Of a DNA stretch of 47,037 nt, positions 18,442 to 30,205 are shown one piece after another. Source of the stretch: Methanobacterium sp. (lineage in GTDB: Archaea > Methanobacteriota > Methanobacteria > Methanobacteriales > Methanobacteriaceae); assembly GCA_012838205.1 (NCBI GenBank), contig DUPR01000039.1, positions 1-47,037 on the forward strand. Direction: 5' to 3'. The position numbers and the translations under genes are program-made. Every line of letters starts with the position of its first letter. Within the stretch, counting starts at the first letter, position 1. The notes under the pieces were generated by a model. It worked only from the letters and a program-made list of their open reading frames with translations, ran no database searches and was not told the DNA's origin.

Positions 18442-19662
18442 ATGATTCCAAAAGAAGATTTAAGATGGTATCTTTTTGAAGAGAATATAGATTTACACCT
18501 AAAAAATGGTCTTATAAATTATGAAGAAAGAGTTATAAGCCATATGAATAAATTCATGACCTATTATCCTTATTTGCGATTATTTGGAATAAAATCCCAC
18601 TTTTTTTATAATCTTGCTAAATCCAGTGGTAAAGATAAAAAAACAATTCTTGTCCATGATTATTTGTGGAAATATCCTCATATTATCAATGAACTCAAAT
18701 TAAATTATAACCTAATCTTTTTCGGTTTAAATGTAAGGCCATTCCTGTTTTCTTCTGGTAAAAATGTTCATTACCCTTTGTATGAAATTTATAAAAGCGT
18801 ATATGCCGGTATAATGAACTCAGATTCTTTTTTATTGGAAGAAGGTTATCTAAACTTAAAAAAGGTACTTAGAAAGATTGACCCCCAATTGATTGTTTTA
18901 GATTTTGATTTTTTCCCAGAAACTAGATTGATCTTGTTAGTTGCCAAAGAATTGAAAATACCAACTGTTGAAATACAACATGGTGTTTACTCTGGAGAAA
19001 AACAATTAGTTTCTGGCCTATATGCTGACTATGTTTTTGTATGGGGAGAATATTTTAAGAATTTATATTTAAAGTCAAAAATTAAAGAAAAAGAGCAAAT
19101 ACGCATACTTGGGTATCCTTATCCTCTTAATAAACTAGAAAATGTTCAATTTCAAAAAAAAATTATGTACATTGGGCAACCTATGGAATTGTATGGTGAT
19201 CAATTTTTAAGCTCAAAGATAAATATTATAAATGAAGTTGATGGTTTGTGTAGAGATAACAGATTCCAGTTCACTTACAAACCACATCGGATGGAAGATC
19301 TGGATTTATTAAAAAAAGAATTACCTCATGTTAAATTCTATCCAAAAACAGCCAAAATTGAAGACACTATTCGAGAAAATGATATTTTTGTGTCATTTAA
19401 TTCTACAGCCCTTATTGAGTCTGCTTTGAAATCTAAAATTTGTGTTCAGCTTAAAGTTTTCAACATACCTACTGATGATTTTGAAAAATTGGATATTTGT
19501 CGAAGTTTCACTAGCTTATCTGAATTTGATCAGTTTTTAAAAGATTTGGACAGTGCTGATGATCCTGAACGGTTTTATTCCCAAGTTAGCTCAGATTACA
19601 TTGAGATACCTTCTATCAATCCTGGAAATAAATTCATAGAATTAATAAAGGATATAATTTAA
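18442..19662 (+). CDS. GT-B-like protein, candidate nonulosonate transferase (paralog 1)
   Basis: No named family is certain. The chain is soluble, 406 aa, and has traits of GT-B transferases acting on capsule-type sugars: PTVEIQHGVYSG (177-185) with the QHG seen in capsule and polysialyl transferases, VFVWGEYFKNLYL, RILGYPYPLN at the start of the second domain, FTYKPHRMEDLD (K-P-H at 280-282) and VSFNSTALIESAL (317-329). A His motif followed by a serine/threonine motif is the usual donor-site layout in bacterial sialyl and Kdo transferases. A close paralog lies at 21404 beyond the flippase. Position next to the pse operon suggests it attaches the CMP-activated sugar. The divergent start lacks a ribosome-binding site. 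Confidence 0.72.
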   Translation: MIPKEDLRWYLFEENIDLHLKNGLINYEERVISHMNKFMTYYPYLRLFGIKSHFFYNLAKSSGKDKKTILVHDYLWKYPHIINELKLNYNLIFFGLNVRPFLFSSGKNVHYPLYEIYKSVYAGIMNSDSFLLEEGYLNLKKVLRKIDPQLIVLDFDFFPETRLILLVAKELKIPTVEIQHGVYSGEKQLVSGLYADYVFVWGEYFKNLYLKSKIKEKEQIRILGYPYPLNKLENVQFQKKIMYIGQPMELYGDQFLSSKINIINEVDGLCRDNRFQFTYKPHRMEDLDLLKKELPHVKFYPKTAKIEDTIRENDIFVSFNSTALIESALKSKICVQLKVFNIPTDDFEKLDICRSFTSLSEFDQFLKDLDSADDPERFYSQVSSDYIEIPSINPGNKFIELIKDII

Positions 19663-19819
19663 TAACATTATTAATCTTAAAAACTGTCTACCTTTATTAA
19701 CTATTTAACCTTAAATCTAATGATCTTCATCAACTATTATATCCTCTAAAAAAAATATGTTCTATAATTTTACTACGATGTGAGGTATCATTTCTTAAAA
19801 CTTTCTATACGGTGAAAAT

Positions 19820-21262
19820 TTGAATGAATACAAAATCTTTGTGCAAAGGATTGGATTGGTGGGGATAGCAAATCTCCTGGTTGCATTAAGCTCATTAATC
19901 TTATTACCAATATTAACAAAAAACTTTTCAATTGATGATTACGGTATTTGGGTGCAAATAAACACCACCATAGCATTATTACCTAACCTAACCACCCTGG
20001 GACTTCCTTACACCATGGTCAGATTTTTATCAGCAGAAACAGATAAAAAAATAATACAGGAAGGTTTTTATTCAATCTTAAGTATGGTTTTAATTTCTAC
20101 AGTCATCGTAGCTTTATTGTTATTAGTGTTTTCTAAACAAATTGCCTTGGCAATCTTTAATGGTAATGTTAATGTGGCCATCATATTATCGGCAATAGTT
20201 TTCCTTGCTTGTTTGAATGCATTGCTACTAAATTACTTCAGAACTTTTCAGGAAATGAAAAAGTATTCCTTCTTTTTATTGATGCAAACATATCTAGGGG
20301 TGGTAATAGTATCTTATTTAGCACTGGAGGGCTATAGTATTTATATGGTTGCATTAGGGCTTCTCCTTGCAAATCTTATCACTTTTTTGGCCATGTTTGC
20401 TCTGATAATATGGAGTATCGGGTTTAAGATTCCTAAGTTTACCCATATTCGTGAATATTTGTCTTTCGGAGTTCCTACTATTCCCGGGAATTTGTCTTCA
20501 TGGATAGTTAACTCCAGTGATCGATATGTTATTGGAATATTTTTAAGTGCAGCCTTTGTGGGTTATTACTCTCCCGGTTACACTCTTGGATACAGCATTT
20601 CAATGCTTATGGCCCCATTTTCTCTGTTACTGCCCTCAGTCCTACCCCAGTACTATGATAAAAACAATATTGAAAAAGTTTCATCATTTTTAAATTATTC
20701 AACGAAGTATTTCCTTTTAATTGCAATTCCATCTGCCTTTGGATTGTCAGTACTCTCAAAACCTTTGTTAAGTGTTTTAACCACACCAGAAATTGCGTTG
20801 AATGGATATTTAATTACACCTTTAACTGCTTTAAGCACCCTTATTTTTGGTGTTTATGCCATTATCAGTAACGTGTTAGTATTGGAGAAGAAAACCAAGG
20901 TAATAGGATCAATATGGATCATCGCTGCAACATTAAATTTAGTTTTAAACATAGTCTTAGTACCCTACTTTGGAATTATAGCTGCTGCAACCACTACATT
21001 ATTAGCCTATGTAGTCGCATTTATCCTTACTTTAAGGTATTCTACTAAATTCTTTAATTTTGATTACAAATTTATCCTAAAGAGCATTACCGCATCTACT
21101 ATAATGTCAGCATTTATTATTTTCATTAATCCCCAGAACCTTATTAATATCATAATTACAATTATTATATCTACAATTATTTACTTTGGTCTAATTTTAG
21201 TCCTTAAAGGAATAAAAAAAGAGGAATTTAACTTATTCAAAGCAATGTTTGGAAAGAATTAG
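19820..21262 (+). CDS. Wzx-type polysaccharide flippase (MOP superfamily)
   Basis: Nearly the whole 480-aa chain is hydrophobic, with about 12-14 helices, the size and pattern of lipid-linked oligosaccharide flippases. LTKNFSIDDYGIWVQINT near residue 35 is the family's first cytoplasmic-loop block, and FGVPTIPGNLSSWIVNSSDRYVIG at about 215-240 its second. It should turn lipid-linked glycan units to the outer face of the membrane for wall or S-layer glycosylation. The TTG start has GGTGA 4 nt upstream. The two GT-B-like paralogs directly before and after it suggest the three genes work on one glycan. Confidence 0.9.
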   Translation: MNEYKIFVQRIGLVGIANLLVALSSLILLPILTKNFSIDDYGIWVQINTTIALLPNLTTLGLPYTMVRFLSAETDKKIIQEGFYSILSMVLISTVIVALLLLVFSKQIALAIFNGNVNVAIILSAIVFLACLNALLLNYFRTFQEMKKYSFFLLMQTYLGVVIVSYLALEGYSIYMVALGLLLANLITFLAMFALIIWSIGFKIPKFTHIREYLSFGVPTIPGNLSSWIVNSSDRYVIGIFLSAAFVGYYSPGYTLGYSISMLMAPFSLLLPSVLPQYYDKNNIEKVSSFLNYSTKYFLLIAIPSAFGLSVLSKPLLSVLTTPEIALNGYLITPLTALSTLIFGVYAIISNVLVLEKKTKVIGSIWIIAATLNLVLNIVLVPYFGIIAAATTTLLAYVVAFILTLRYSTKFFNFDYKFILKSITASTIMSAFIIFINPQNLINIIITIIISTIIYFGLILVLKGIKKEEFNLFKAMFGKN

Positions 21263-21403
21263 ATACCTAGTTTTAAGGTAGATTTAGTTATTTGAGGCGG
21301 ATAAATTAATAAATGGCGGACTAGTCTTAAAAAACCATGGAAAATCATTAGTACTATTTATCAATGATGGATTGTCACCATTAGAAATTAACGATTGATT
21401 CAC

Positions 21404-22627
21404 ATGATTCCTAAAGAAGAATTAAGATGGTATCTTTTCGAAGAAACCATTGAGATGTTTTCCAAAAACGGTCGCACCCATTATGAAGAACATCGCTATA
21501 AAGATCTAAATAGGTTCCTTTCAGATTACTATATTATAAGATCGGTTGGATTAGCAGCTAAAATTTGTTACAAAACTTCTAAGGCTTTTAATAAGCAAAA
21601 AAATGATATCTTGGTTCATGATTTGCTCTGCAGATATCCGAGCATTATCAGTGCATTGGAACGCCATTACAATCCCATCTTATTTGGCATAAACATAAAA
21701 CCTTTTTATAAGTCCTTACCGAGGAAAATCGATTATTACCCTCTTTATGACATATATAAAGTTCTGTATAGAGGGGTATTGGATTATGATAATGATTTAA
21801 TAATTAAAAGTTACCACCAATTGGAATCAGTCGTTAAAAAGATTAACCCCAAGTTAATTTTATTTAATCATGATTTCACTACTGATGTGAAGCTCATGAC
21901 TCTGGTTGCCAGCGAACTGGGAGTGCCTACGGTTGAAATCCAACATGGCATGTATTCGGGGAAGGATCGAGTACTTTCTGGTAACAATGTGGACTATGTT
22001 TTTGTTTGGGGGAAATACTTCCAAGATTTCTATCTAAATTCTCCCCGAGTAAAAGATAGGAAAATAAAAGTATTAGGATATCCTTACTCTGTTATACCGG
22101 AAAGCCATGCTGATTATCATAAAAAAGTCGTATATTTAGGTCAGCCTATGGAAATATATGATAATTCTTATTTAAACAAGAAAAAAGAGATTATTATTAA
22201 ACTTAATGATATCTGTGAAGATCTGGGTTTTGAATTAGTTTACCGCAAACATTTAAATGAGGATTTGGCTTGGCTAAAAAAGAATTTACCCGGGGTTAAA
22301 TTCACAACTGAAGGTGAAACACTGACAGAAACTATTAAAAATAATGATATTTTTATTTCTTTTAATTCCACAGCCCTAATTGAGTCAGCTTTAAATAATA
22401 AAATCAGCATCCAACTAATTAATTATGACATACCCACCGATGACTTTGAAGAATTAGGCATATGTCGAAGTTTCACCAGTTTAATCAAATTAAAAGAATT
22501 TTTAAAAGAACTAAAATCCCATGATGATGTGAAAAGACTTTATAATCCTGTTAATCCGGACTACATAGAAATACCATCACCTAACCCTGGAGCGAAATTC
22601 GTTGAACTAGTCGAAGATATTGTATAA
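21404..22627 (+). CDS. GT-B-like protein, candidate nonulosonate transferase (paralog 2)
   Basis: This is a paralog of the gene at 18442, of nearly the same length (407 aa) and colinear throughout: MIPKEELRWYLFEE at the start, PTVEIQHGMYSG, FISFNSTALIESAL and IPTDDFEELGICRSFTS are nearly identical in both, while the N-terminal acceptor half differs more. The K-P-H of paralog 1 is K-H here (YRKHLNEDL), so the donor-site His is kept. That pattern suggests the same donor class but different acceptors. I start at ATG 21404, which matches the paralog, not at a TTG three codons earlier. It follows the flippase by 141 nt and converges on the DUF2304 gene. Confidence 0.72.
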   Translation: MIPKEELRWYLFEETIEMFSKNGRTHYEEHRYKDLNRFLSDYYIIRSVGLAAKICYKTSKAFNKQKNDILVHDLLCRYPSIISALERHYNPILFGINIKPFYKSLPRKIDYYPLYDIYKVLYRGVLDYDNDLIIKSYHQLESVVKKINPKLILFNHDFTTDVKLMTLVASELGVPTVEIQHGMYSGKDRVLSGNNVDYVFVWGKYFQDFYLNSPRVKDRKIKVLGYPYSVIPESHADYHKKVVYLGQPMEIYDNSYLNKKKEIIIKLNDICEDLGFELVYRKHLNEDLAWLKKNLPGVKFTTEGETLTETIKNNDIFISFNSTALIESALNNKISIQLINYDIPTDDFEELGICRSFTSLIKLKEFLKELKSHDDVKRLYNPVNPDYIEIPSPNPGAKFVELVEDIV

Positions 22628-22657
22628 GCAAACTAGTTCGTTAGGTATAGTACTTTT

Positions 22658-23014
22658 TTAGGGTTCATCATCAGATTTTTCACCAAGATTATCTTTGGAG
22701 TTTAAGGCTATTTCCCGGGTTAATTGGGTGATTTCTTCTTCTATAGTTTCAATCATGCCATAAATTTTGAAAATCAAATAAAAACAACCTATTAATCCAA
22801 ATATGAGGATGATGTCCAATCCTCTCCCTATACCGGTTATATTAGACAATATTGAGGTAGTGGTAGGATAAACTGAGAATAATATCAACAGCACCCAAAT
22901 GGCACCCCACACTAGGAGCATGTTCAGGGACATTTTACCCTCCCTAAATCGCAATAATGATATTATTATGCCAATTATTCCAATAATCCCTCCGATTAAT
23001 TGATATATTAACAC
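22658..23014 (-). CDS. DUF2304 small membrane protein
   Basis: The chain has three hydrophobic helices (IGGIIGIIGIIISLL, LLVWGAIWVLLILFSVY, GLDIILIFGLIGCFYLIFKIY) followed by a charged helix that could form a coiled coil (ETIEEEITQLTREI), the layout of DUF2304 proteins, which are usually found next to a DPM1-like GT2 gene, as here. It probably anchors or assists that transferase at the membrane. The start is a GTG with GGGGGT upstream. It lies 20 nt after the GT2 gene in the same operon. Molecular function is not established. Confidence 0.8.
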   Translation of the reverse strand: MLIYQLIGGIIGIIGIIISLLRFREGKMSLNMLLVWGAIWVLLILFSVYPTTTSILSNITGIGRGLDIILIFGLIGCFYLIFKIYGMIETIEEEITQLTREIALNSKDNLGEKSDDEP

Positions 23015-23034
23015 ACAAGAACCCCCATTTGTTT

Positions 23035-23751
23035 TTATTTGAAAATGTTTTTAATTAATTTTGCAAGAATTTTAAGCCCAATTTTAGTGTCAGTACCCTT
23101 GGAAAGAGAATAATCAGTGTATATTGTTTCGATTGGAACTTCTATCAGTTTCAACTCTTTTTTTTTTATTTCTCCAATTATTTCAGAGGATACTCCGTAA
23201 TCTCTAGAGTGTAATTCAATTTTTCCAGCTGCATTAAGGGAAAATGCTCTAAGACCAGACTGTGAATCACCAACATCTATCTGGTAAAAAATTCGGGTGA
23301 TAATATTCATAACATGGTTACCAAATTTTTTCCGCAATGGCATTTCATGGAAATTCCTAGTCCCAATCACCACATCTGCATCTTTCTTAATTATGGGCTC
23401 AACCACTGGAACCAGGTCATCAATATGATGTTGGCCATCAGCATCAAAGGTGACAATCACCATGGGCTTTTCACGAAGAGATGCCTCCAAACCAGTTAGA
23501 ATTGCAGCACCCAATCCCCGGTTGATAGGATGCCGGTATAGATGTACTTGTTTAGGATATTTTTCCTGAACATGCTTAACAATGGAGGAAGTCTTATCAT
23601 GAGAACCATCATCAACTACTATTAATTTCAGCCCTTTTGGTAGTAACTCTTCCATCACCTTTCTAATTGTTTGGGCTTCATTGAATGCAGGCATGACTAT
23701 GAAAATATCTTTCCCATACTTTTCTAAAAAGAGTCCATTGGCACTGGTCAA
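23035..23751 (-). CDS. DPM1-like family 2 glycosyltransferase
   Basis: The sequence has a complete GT2 catalytic set of the dolichol-phosphate mannose synthase type: FIVMPAFNEAQTIRKVMEEL, LIVVDDGSHDKTSSIV, HPINRGLGAAILTGL, VTFDADGQHHIDDL with the D-x-D, and GTRNFHEMPLRKKFGN. SQSGLRAFS near residue 165 is the acceptor-side motif. It has no membrane helix of its own, consistent with recruitment by the adjacent DUF2304 protein. It should load a sugar onto a polyprenyl phosphate. The start is a TTG with GGAGGAG about 7-9 nt upstream. Confidence 0.88.
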   Translation of the reverse strand: MTSANGLFLEKYGKDIFIVMPAFNEAQTIRKVMEELLPKGLKLIVVDDGSHDKTSSIVKHVQEKYPKQVHLYRHPINRGLGAAILTGLEASLREKPMVIVTFDADGQHHIDDLVPVVEPIIKKDADVVIGTRNFHEMPLRKKFGNHVMNIITRIFYQIDVGDSQSGLRAFSLNAAGKIELHSRDYGVSSEIIGEIKKKELKLIEVPIETIYTDYSLSKGTDTKIGLKILAKLIKNIFK

Positions 23752-23847
23752 CTAGTTTCTCCTCCGCCCAATGATTTCCATATTCTAATGGTTTGTCTTA
23801 AGAAATTTATTTCATATTATTTTATTTAATTATGATATTAATTTCTA

Positions 23848-24435
23848 TTATTTTTTGGAAATTTGGAGTGCCAGTTCAGCCACGTTTTGCCCTAAATTTC
23901 GTGAAGTTTCCAATCCAACTTCATCTCCTGCAGCTGAATTTATAGTAGATCCTACACCGGTTCCACCATAATGGGCAAGGGGTGCTCCATCACCAACAAT
24001 GATCATGTCATGAATTAGCATAAATTGGTGTATTGATGATATAGTGGTTTCCTGACCACCATTACGGGAGCCACCAACACTAATAGCTCCACCAATCTTG
24101 TTTTTCAGCTTGAAATCCATGCGAAGAGGTCGTGAACGGTCTATTAACATCTTTAGTTGGCTGGTCACGTTACCAAAATAGACTGGGCTACCCATGATCA
24201 CACCTTGTGAATCAACTAGTTTACCGAGTAAACTGGGCACGTCATCAAATATTGCGCACTCACCAGTTGATTTGCAAATATCACAAGCAATACATGGTTC
24301 AATTTCAATATCTCCCAGATTTATGAGTTCAGTCTCAACTCCCAAATTACTGGCTGCCTTAAGGGCCTCTTTAACTAGGTAATTAGTGTTACCTTCCTTT
24401 CGGGGGCTTCCCACAACTCCCATGATTTTAACCAA
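23848..24435 (-). CDS. Iron-sulfur flavoprotein (Isf-like, FMN reductase fold)
   Basis: The chain has a flavodoxin-like fold with [17 protein letters not shown] as the FMN-phosphate loop and [20 protein letters not shown] as the second flavin block. The compact motif Cys48-x2-Cys51-x2-Cys54-x5-Cys60 is that of methanogen iron-sulfur flavoprotein, which holds a 4Fe-4S cluster beside FMN and passes electrons in oxygen-stress defence. A TTG at 24435, six nt after AGGAGTGA, gives [10 protein letters not shown]; a GTG three codons earlier lies within the ribosome-binding site. The length is 195 aa. Electron partner is unknown, and no ferredoxin or rubredoxin gene is adjacent. Confidence 0.87.
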   Translation of the reverse strand: MVKIMGVVGSPRKEGNTNYLVKEALKAASNLGVETELINLGDIEIEPCIACDICKSTGECAIFDDVPSLLGKLVDSQGVIMGSPVYFGNVTSQLKMLIDRSRPLRMDFKLKNKIGGAISVGGSRNGGQETTISSIHQFMLIHDMIIVGDGAPLAHYGGTGVGSTINSAAGDEVGLETSRNLGQNVAELALQISKK

Positions 24436-24726
24436 AAAAATCACTCCTATACATTTTTCTAACCTTTCATGATTTGAATCATTTTGATATTTAAATAAAT
24501 CATCTATAACATCCTTAATTTTAAGTAGTTGTATGTTTAAACTATATTTTACATTTATAGTTCAACTAACTCTATTTATATTTCAAGACCTTATTTATCA
24601 TACTAATCTGACTATGAAAATCAGAACAATAATCTAAAAATCAATTATAATTATCTTTCCATTAAAAATCTACTGTATTTAACCCTAAAATGTGGATTAA
24701 ATAATATAAAATTAGAGTTCATTTTT

Positions 24727-25980
24727 ATGAAAAATTCTGTTGGTAGTCCCTTATATAATCCTCTCACTCCTGAAAAGAGGGTTATTTCATTAGTAAGGGA
24801 GTGGTCTGACTCTGAAAAAATGGGTGATTTTAATGCAAGACAATATGCAGCTAATGAAATGAAAAAGTATATGGTGAAAACCGAAGATGGGTCTTTTACT
24901 ATCCGCTCGGAAGGACCAGATCAAGATTCTGAAACAATGCACACTAGTCACGGTGCTGTGGCTGAGGCTCAAATCAAATATGTTAATCCATTAAGGATAG
25001 ATGGTAAAAAAGACCTTAAAATACTTGATATTTGCACAGGACTGGGTATCAATGCAGCAGCTGCACTGGAAAAATTCATTGATTATCAGGGTAAATTCCA
25101 ATTGAAACACATAAAGATAGATTTGGTTGAAGTATCATGGGAAACCTTAGCAACAGCTTTGCTAATTCCCATCCCTTTAAAATCACATGACTACATTAAA
25201 AAAGCATTCGAAGACTATCTTATCCAAGAAAATCATCTTACATTTCGAAATGAGGAAAAAAACATTCCCAGTCATGTAGATCTACATGTGCACTGTCAAG
25301 ATGCTCGGAAGATTACTAAGGGAATTTCTCCATCTAATGAATATGATGCCATCTTTTTGGATCCATTTAGTCCTGCAAAATCTCCTGAACTTTATAGTCA
25401 GGAGTTTTTCCAGAAAATCGGTGAATTACTAAAAGAAGATGGTATGATATTAACTTACACTTCATCGGCACCAGTCAGACACGCCCTCATAAATGCGGGT
25501 TTAGAAGTGGGAGAAGGACCAGCAATGGGGCGTAGGGGAGGTACAATTGCATCTCCAAGTATTGAAAACATATCAAAACCTTTAAGTTGTGATGATGAAC
25601 GTATGATCGCCCTATCTGATGCTGGGATACCCTTCCGAGACCCTGGATTAAACAATTTGCCAGAAAAGATTCGAACAAAACGTCAAACAGAACGCAGCCA
25701 AGCTAGAGGTAATTATAAACTAGCCTCTACTGTTAAAACACCGGTTTATTTGTTTAAAGAAGTTGATGATGAGGGGTTACAAAAAAGAGTATTAAAGCAC
25801 TTAAGAAATCTTGGGATAAAAAATCTTAATTCTGATGAGTCACGCTATTTGGTGTGTCCTCAGTTTAAAGAATGCATATGCCACTGCAAACAGAAAAGAT
25901 TGCCAACATCCAGTGCCCGGATCAAAGAAATGGAGAACCGATTAAAAAGAATCATAACTAATAAAAAGACTGTTAAATAA
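24727..25980 (+). CDS. MnmC-like SAM-dependent methyltransferase (tRNA wobble family)
   Basis: LKILDICTGLGINAAAAL is the SAM loop, and DAIFLDPFSPAKSPELYSQEFF the MnmC methyltransferase signature; SSAPVRHALINAGLEVGEGP and GRRGGTIAS also belong to that family. Bacterial MnmC methylates the aminomethyl group of wobble uridine. Here there is no oxidase domain. Instead a C-terminal extension carries four cysteines, C-x4-C-x-C-x-C (377-386), then a basic tail, which may bind metal or tRNA. tgtA, another tRNA-modifying gene, follows after 112 nt. A tRNA substrate is likely but the archaeal product is not known to me. Confidence 0.8.
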   Translation: MKNSVGSPLYNPLTPEKRVISLVREWSDSEKMGDFNARQYAANEMKKYMVKTEDGSFTIRSEGPDQDSETMHTSHGAVAEAQIKYVNPLRIDGKKDLKILDICTGLGINAAAALEKFIDYQGKFQLKHIKIDLVEVSWETLATALLIPIPLKSHDYIKKAFEDYLIQENHLTFRNEEKNIPSHVDLHVHCQDARKITKGISPSNEYDAIFLDPFSPAKSPELYSQEFFQKIGELLKEDGMILTYTSSAPVRHALINAGLEVGEGPAMGRRGGTIASPSIENISKPLSCDDERMIALSDAGIPFRDPGLNNLPEKIRTKRQTERSQARGNYKLASTVKTPVYLFKEVDDEGLQKRVLKHLRNLGIKNLNSDESRYLVCPQFKECICHCKQKRLPTSSARIKEMENRLKRIITNKKTVK

Positions 25981-26092
25981 TAGTTGCTCTCTAAATAATA
26001 AGAATTCAGCTTGATTTAATTTGCCAAGTGTAGTCAATCAGAATTTTAGTTAGTATATTTTTGTCATATCAAACATTACTATAGGTGAAATA

Positions 26093-28080
<1,988 letters not shown>

Positions 28081-28081
<1 letters not shown>

Positions 28082-28434
28082 TGATACCAAGTGCAGGTAT
28101 GAATCCAAAACAGCTTAAACAGATGCAAAGGGCCATGAAACAAATGGGCATGGACATGAAAGATGTTAAAGGTGTAAATGAAGTAATAATCAAATTTAAA
28201 AACAAAGAAGTAGTAATTAGCAATCCCAAGGTAAATCTGATGAATTTCATGGGCCAAGACACCTATCAGATATCTGGAAAATCAAAGGAAAGAAAAATTG
28301 AGGTTGAACTGGTAATTCCTGACGATGATATTGAATTAGTGGCTGCTCAGACCGGAGTAACTACCCAAAAGGCTAAAAAAACACTGGAAGAAACCAATGG
28401 GGACCTGGCTGAGGCTATACTGAGGTTAAGTTAA
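28081..28434 (+). CDS. nac: Nascent polypeptide-associated complex protein
   Basis: This is the archaeal alpha-NAC homolog: a Met/Lys-rich N-terminal helix (NPKQLKQMQRAMKQMGMDM), a central NAC barrel (about 38-80, including VVISNPKVNLMNFMGQDTYQI) and a C-terminal UBA domain (AAQTGVTTQKAKKTLEETNGDLAEAILRL). As a homodimer it binds ribosomes and emerging chains. With 117 aa it is of normal length. Its ATG overlaps the tgtA stop and its own TAA directly abuts the next ATG, so translation should pass straight along the operon. Confidence 0.95.
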
Positions 28435-29178
28435 ATGGTTTTTGTGGTCCATATTTCTGACTTTCATGTAGGTTCAATATCCTTCCAAGAAGATTTACTC
28501 CTACAGTCTGTGGACATTATTAACGATATGGCTCCTGATGCCACTATCATAACCGGAGACCTCACTGAAAATGGTTATTACATTGAAATGGAACAGGCAG
28601 CCGATTATATAGAAATGATAAAATCACCCCTTATGGTTGTTCCTGGGAATCATGATGCCCGGCACGTGGGAGACCAGGGTTTCCGTGAACTGATCCGGAA
28701 CCGTTATGGATGTCACTTGGAAATTGGTGGAATAAAAATTATAGGATTAGACAGTAGTGAACCCGATCTTAATTATGGAAAAGTGGGAAGAGCTCAACAA
28801 GCATGGATGGAAAATCAACTTGATGATGCATCTTCCAATGATATGCAAACCATTATTGCCTTACACCACCATATAATACCGGTTCCTCGAACTGGAAGAG
28901 AAAGAAATGTTTTAAGTGATGCCGGAGATATTCTCAATTCACTAATAGAAAAAGATGCAGACCTAGTGTTGTCTGGACATAAACATGTACCCCATGTATG
29001 GATGGTCCAGAACACAGCATTTGCAACTGCAGGAACAGTATCTTCACTGAAATTGCGGGGAAAGGATCCAGCATCTTTCAACACAGTTAATATAGATGAT
29101 GATAATATAGAAATCCTCTTAAACACATCCCATGGAAAAAGCAGTTGTCTGGCCAAGTATGAAAATTTATGTAGGTGA
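28435..29178 (+). CDS. Calcineurin-like metallophosphoesterase
   Basis: All metal-binding blocks of the family are visible in order: D-x-H in HISDFHVG, GD in IITGDLTENG, GNHD in VVPGNHDAR, the His in IALHHHIIP, and G-H-x-H in LSGHKHVPH. At 247 aa it is a stand-alone catalytic domain, without signal peptide. Substrates of this family include cyclic nucleotides, nucleic acids and phosphoproteins. Being between nac and an RNase gene, and two genes before a GGDD cyclase-like protein, it could be a phosphodiesterase for a nucleotide messenger, but that is inference from position only. The ATG directly follows the nac stop. Confidence 0.86.
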   Translation: MVFVVHISDFHVGSISFQEDLLLQSVDIINDMAPDATIITGDLTENGYYIEMEQAADYIEMIKSPLMVVPGNHDARHVGDQGFRELIRNRYGCHLEIGGIKIIGLDSSEPDLNYGKVGRAQQAWMENQLDDASSNDMQTIIALHHHIIPVPRTGRERNVLSDAGDILNSLIEKDADLVLSGHKHVPHVWMVQNTAFATAGTVSSLKLRGKDPASFNTVNIDDDNIEILLNTSHGKSSCLAKYENLCR

Positions 29179-29182
29179 TTTA

Positions 29183-30205
<1,023 letters not shown>

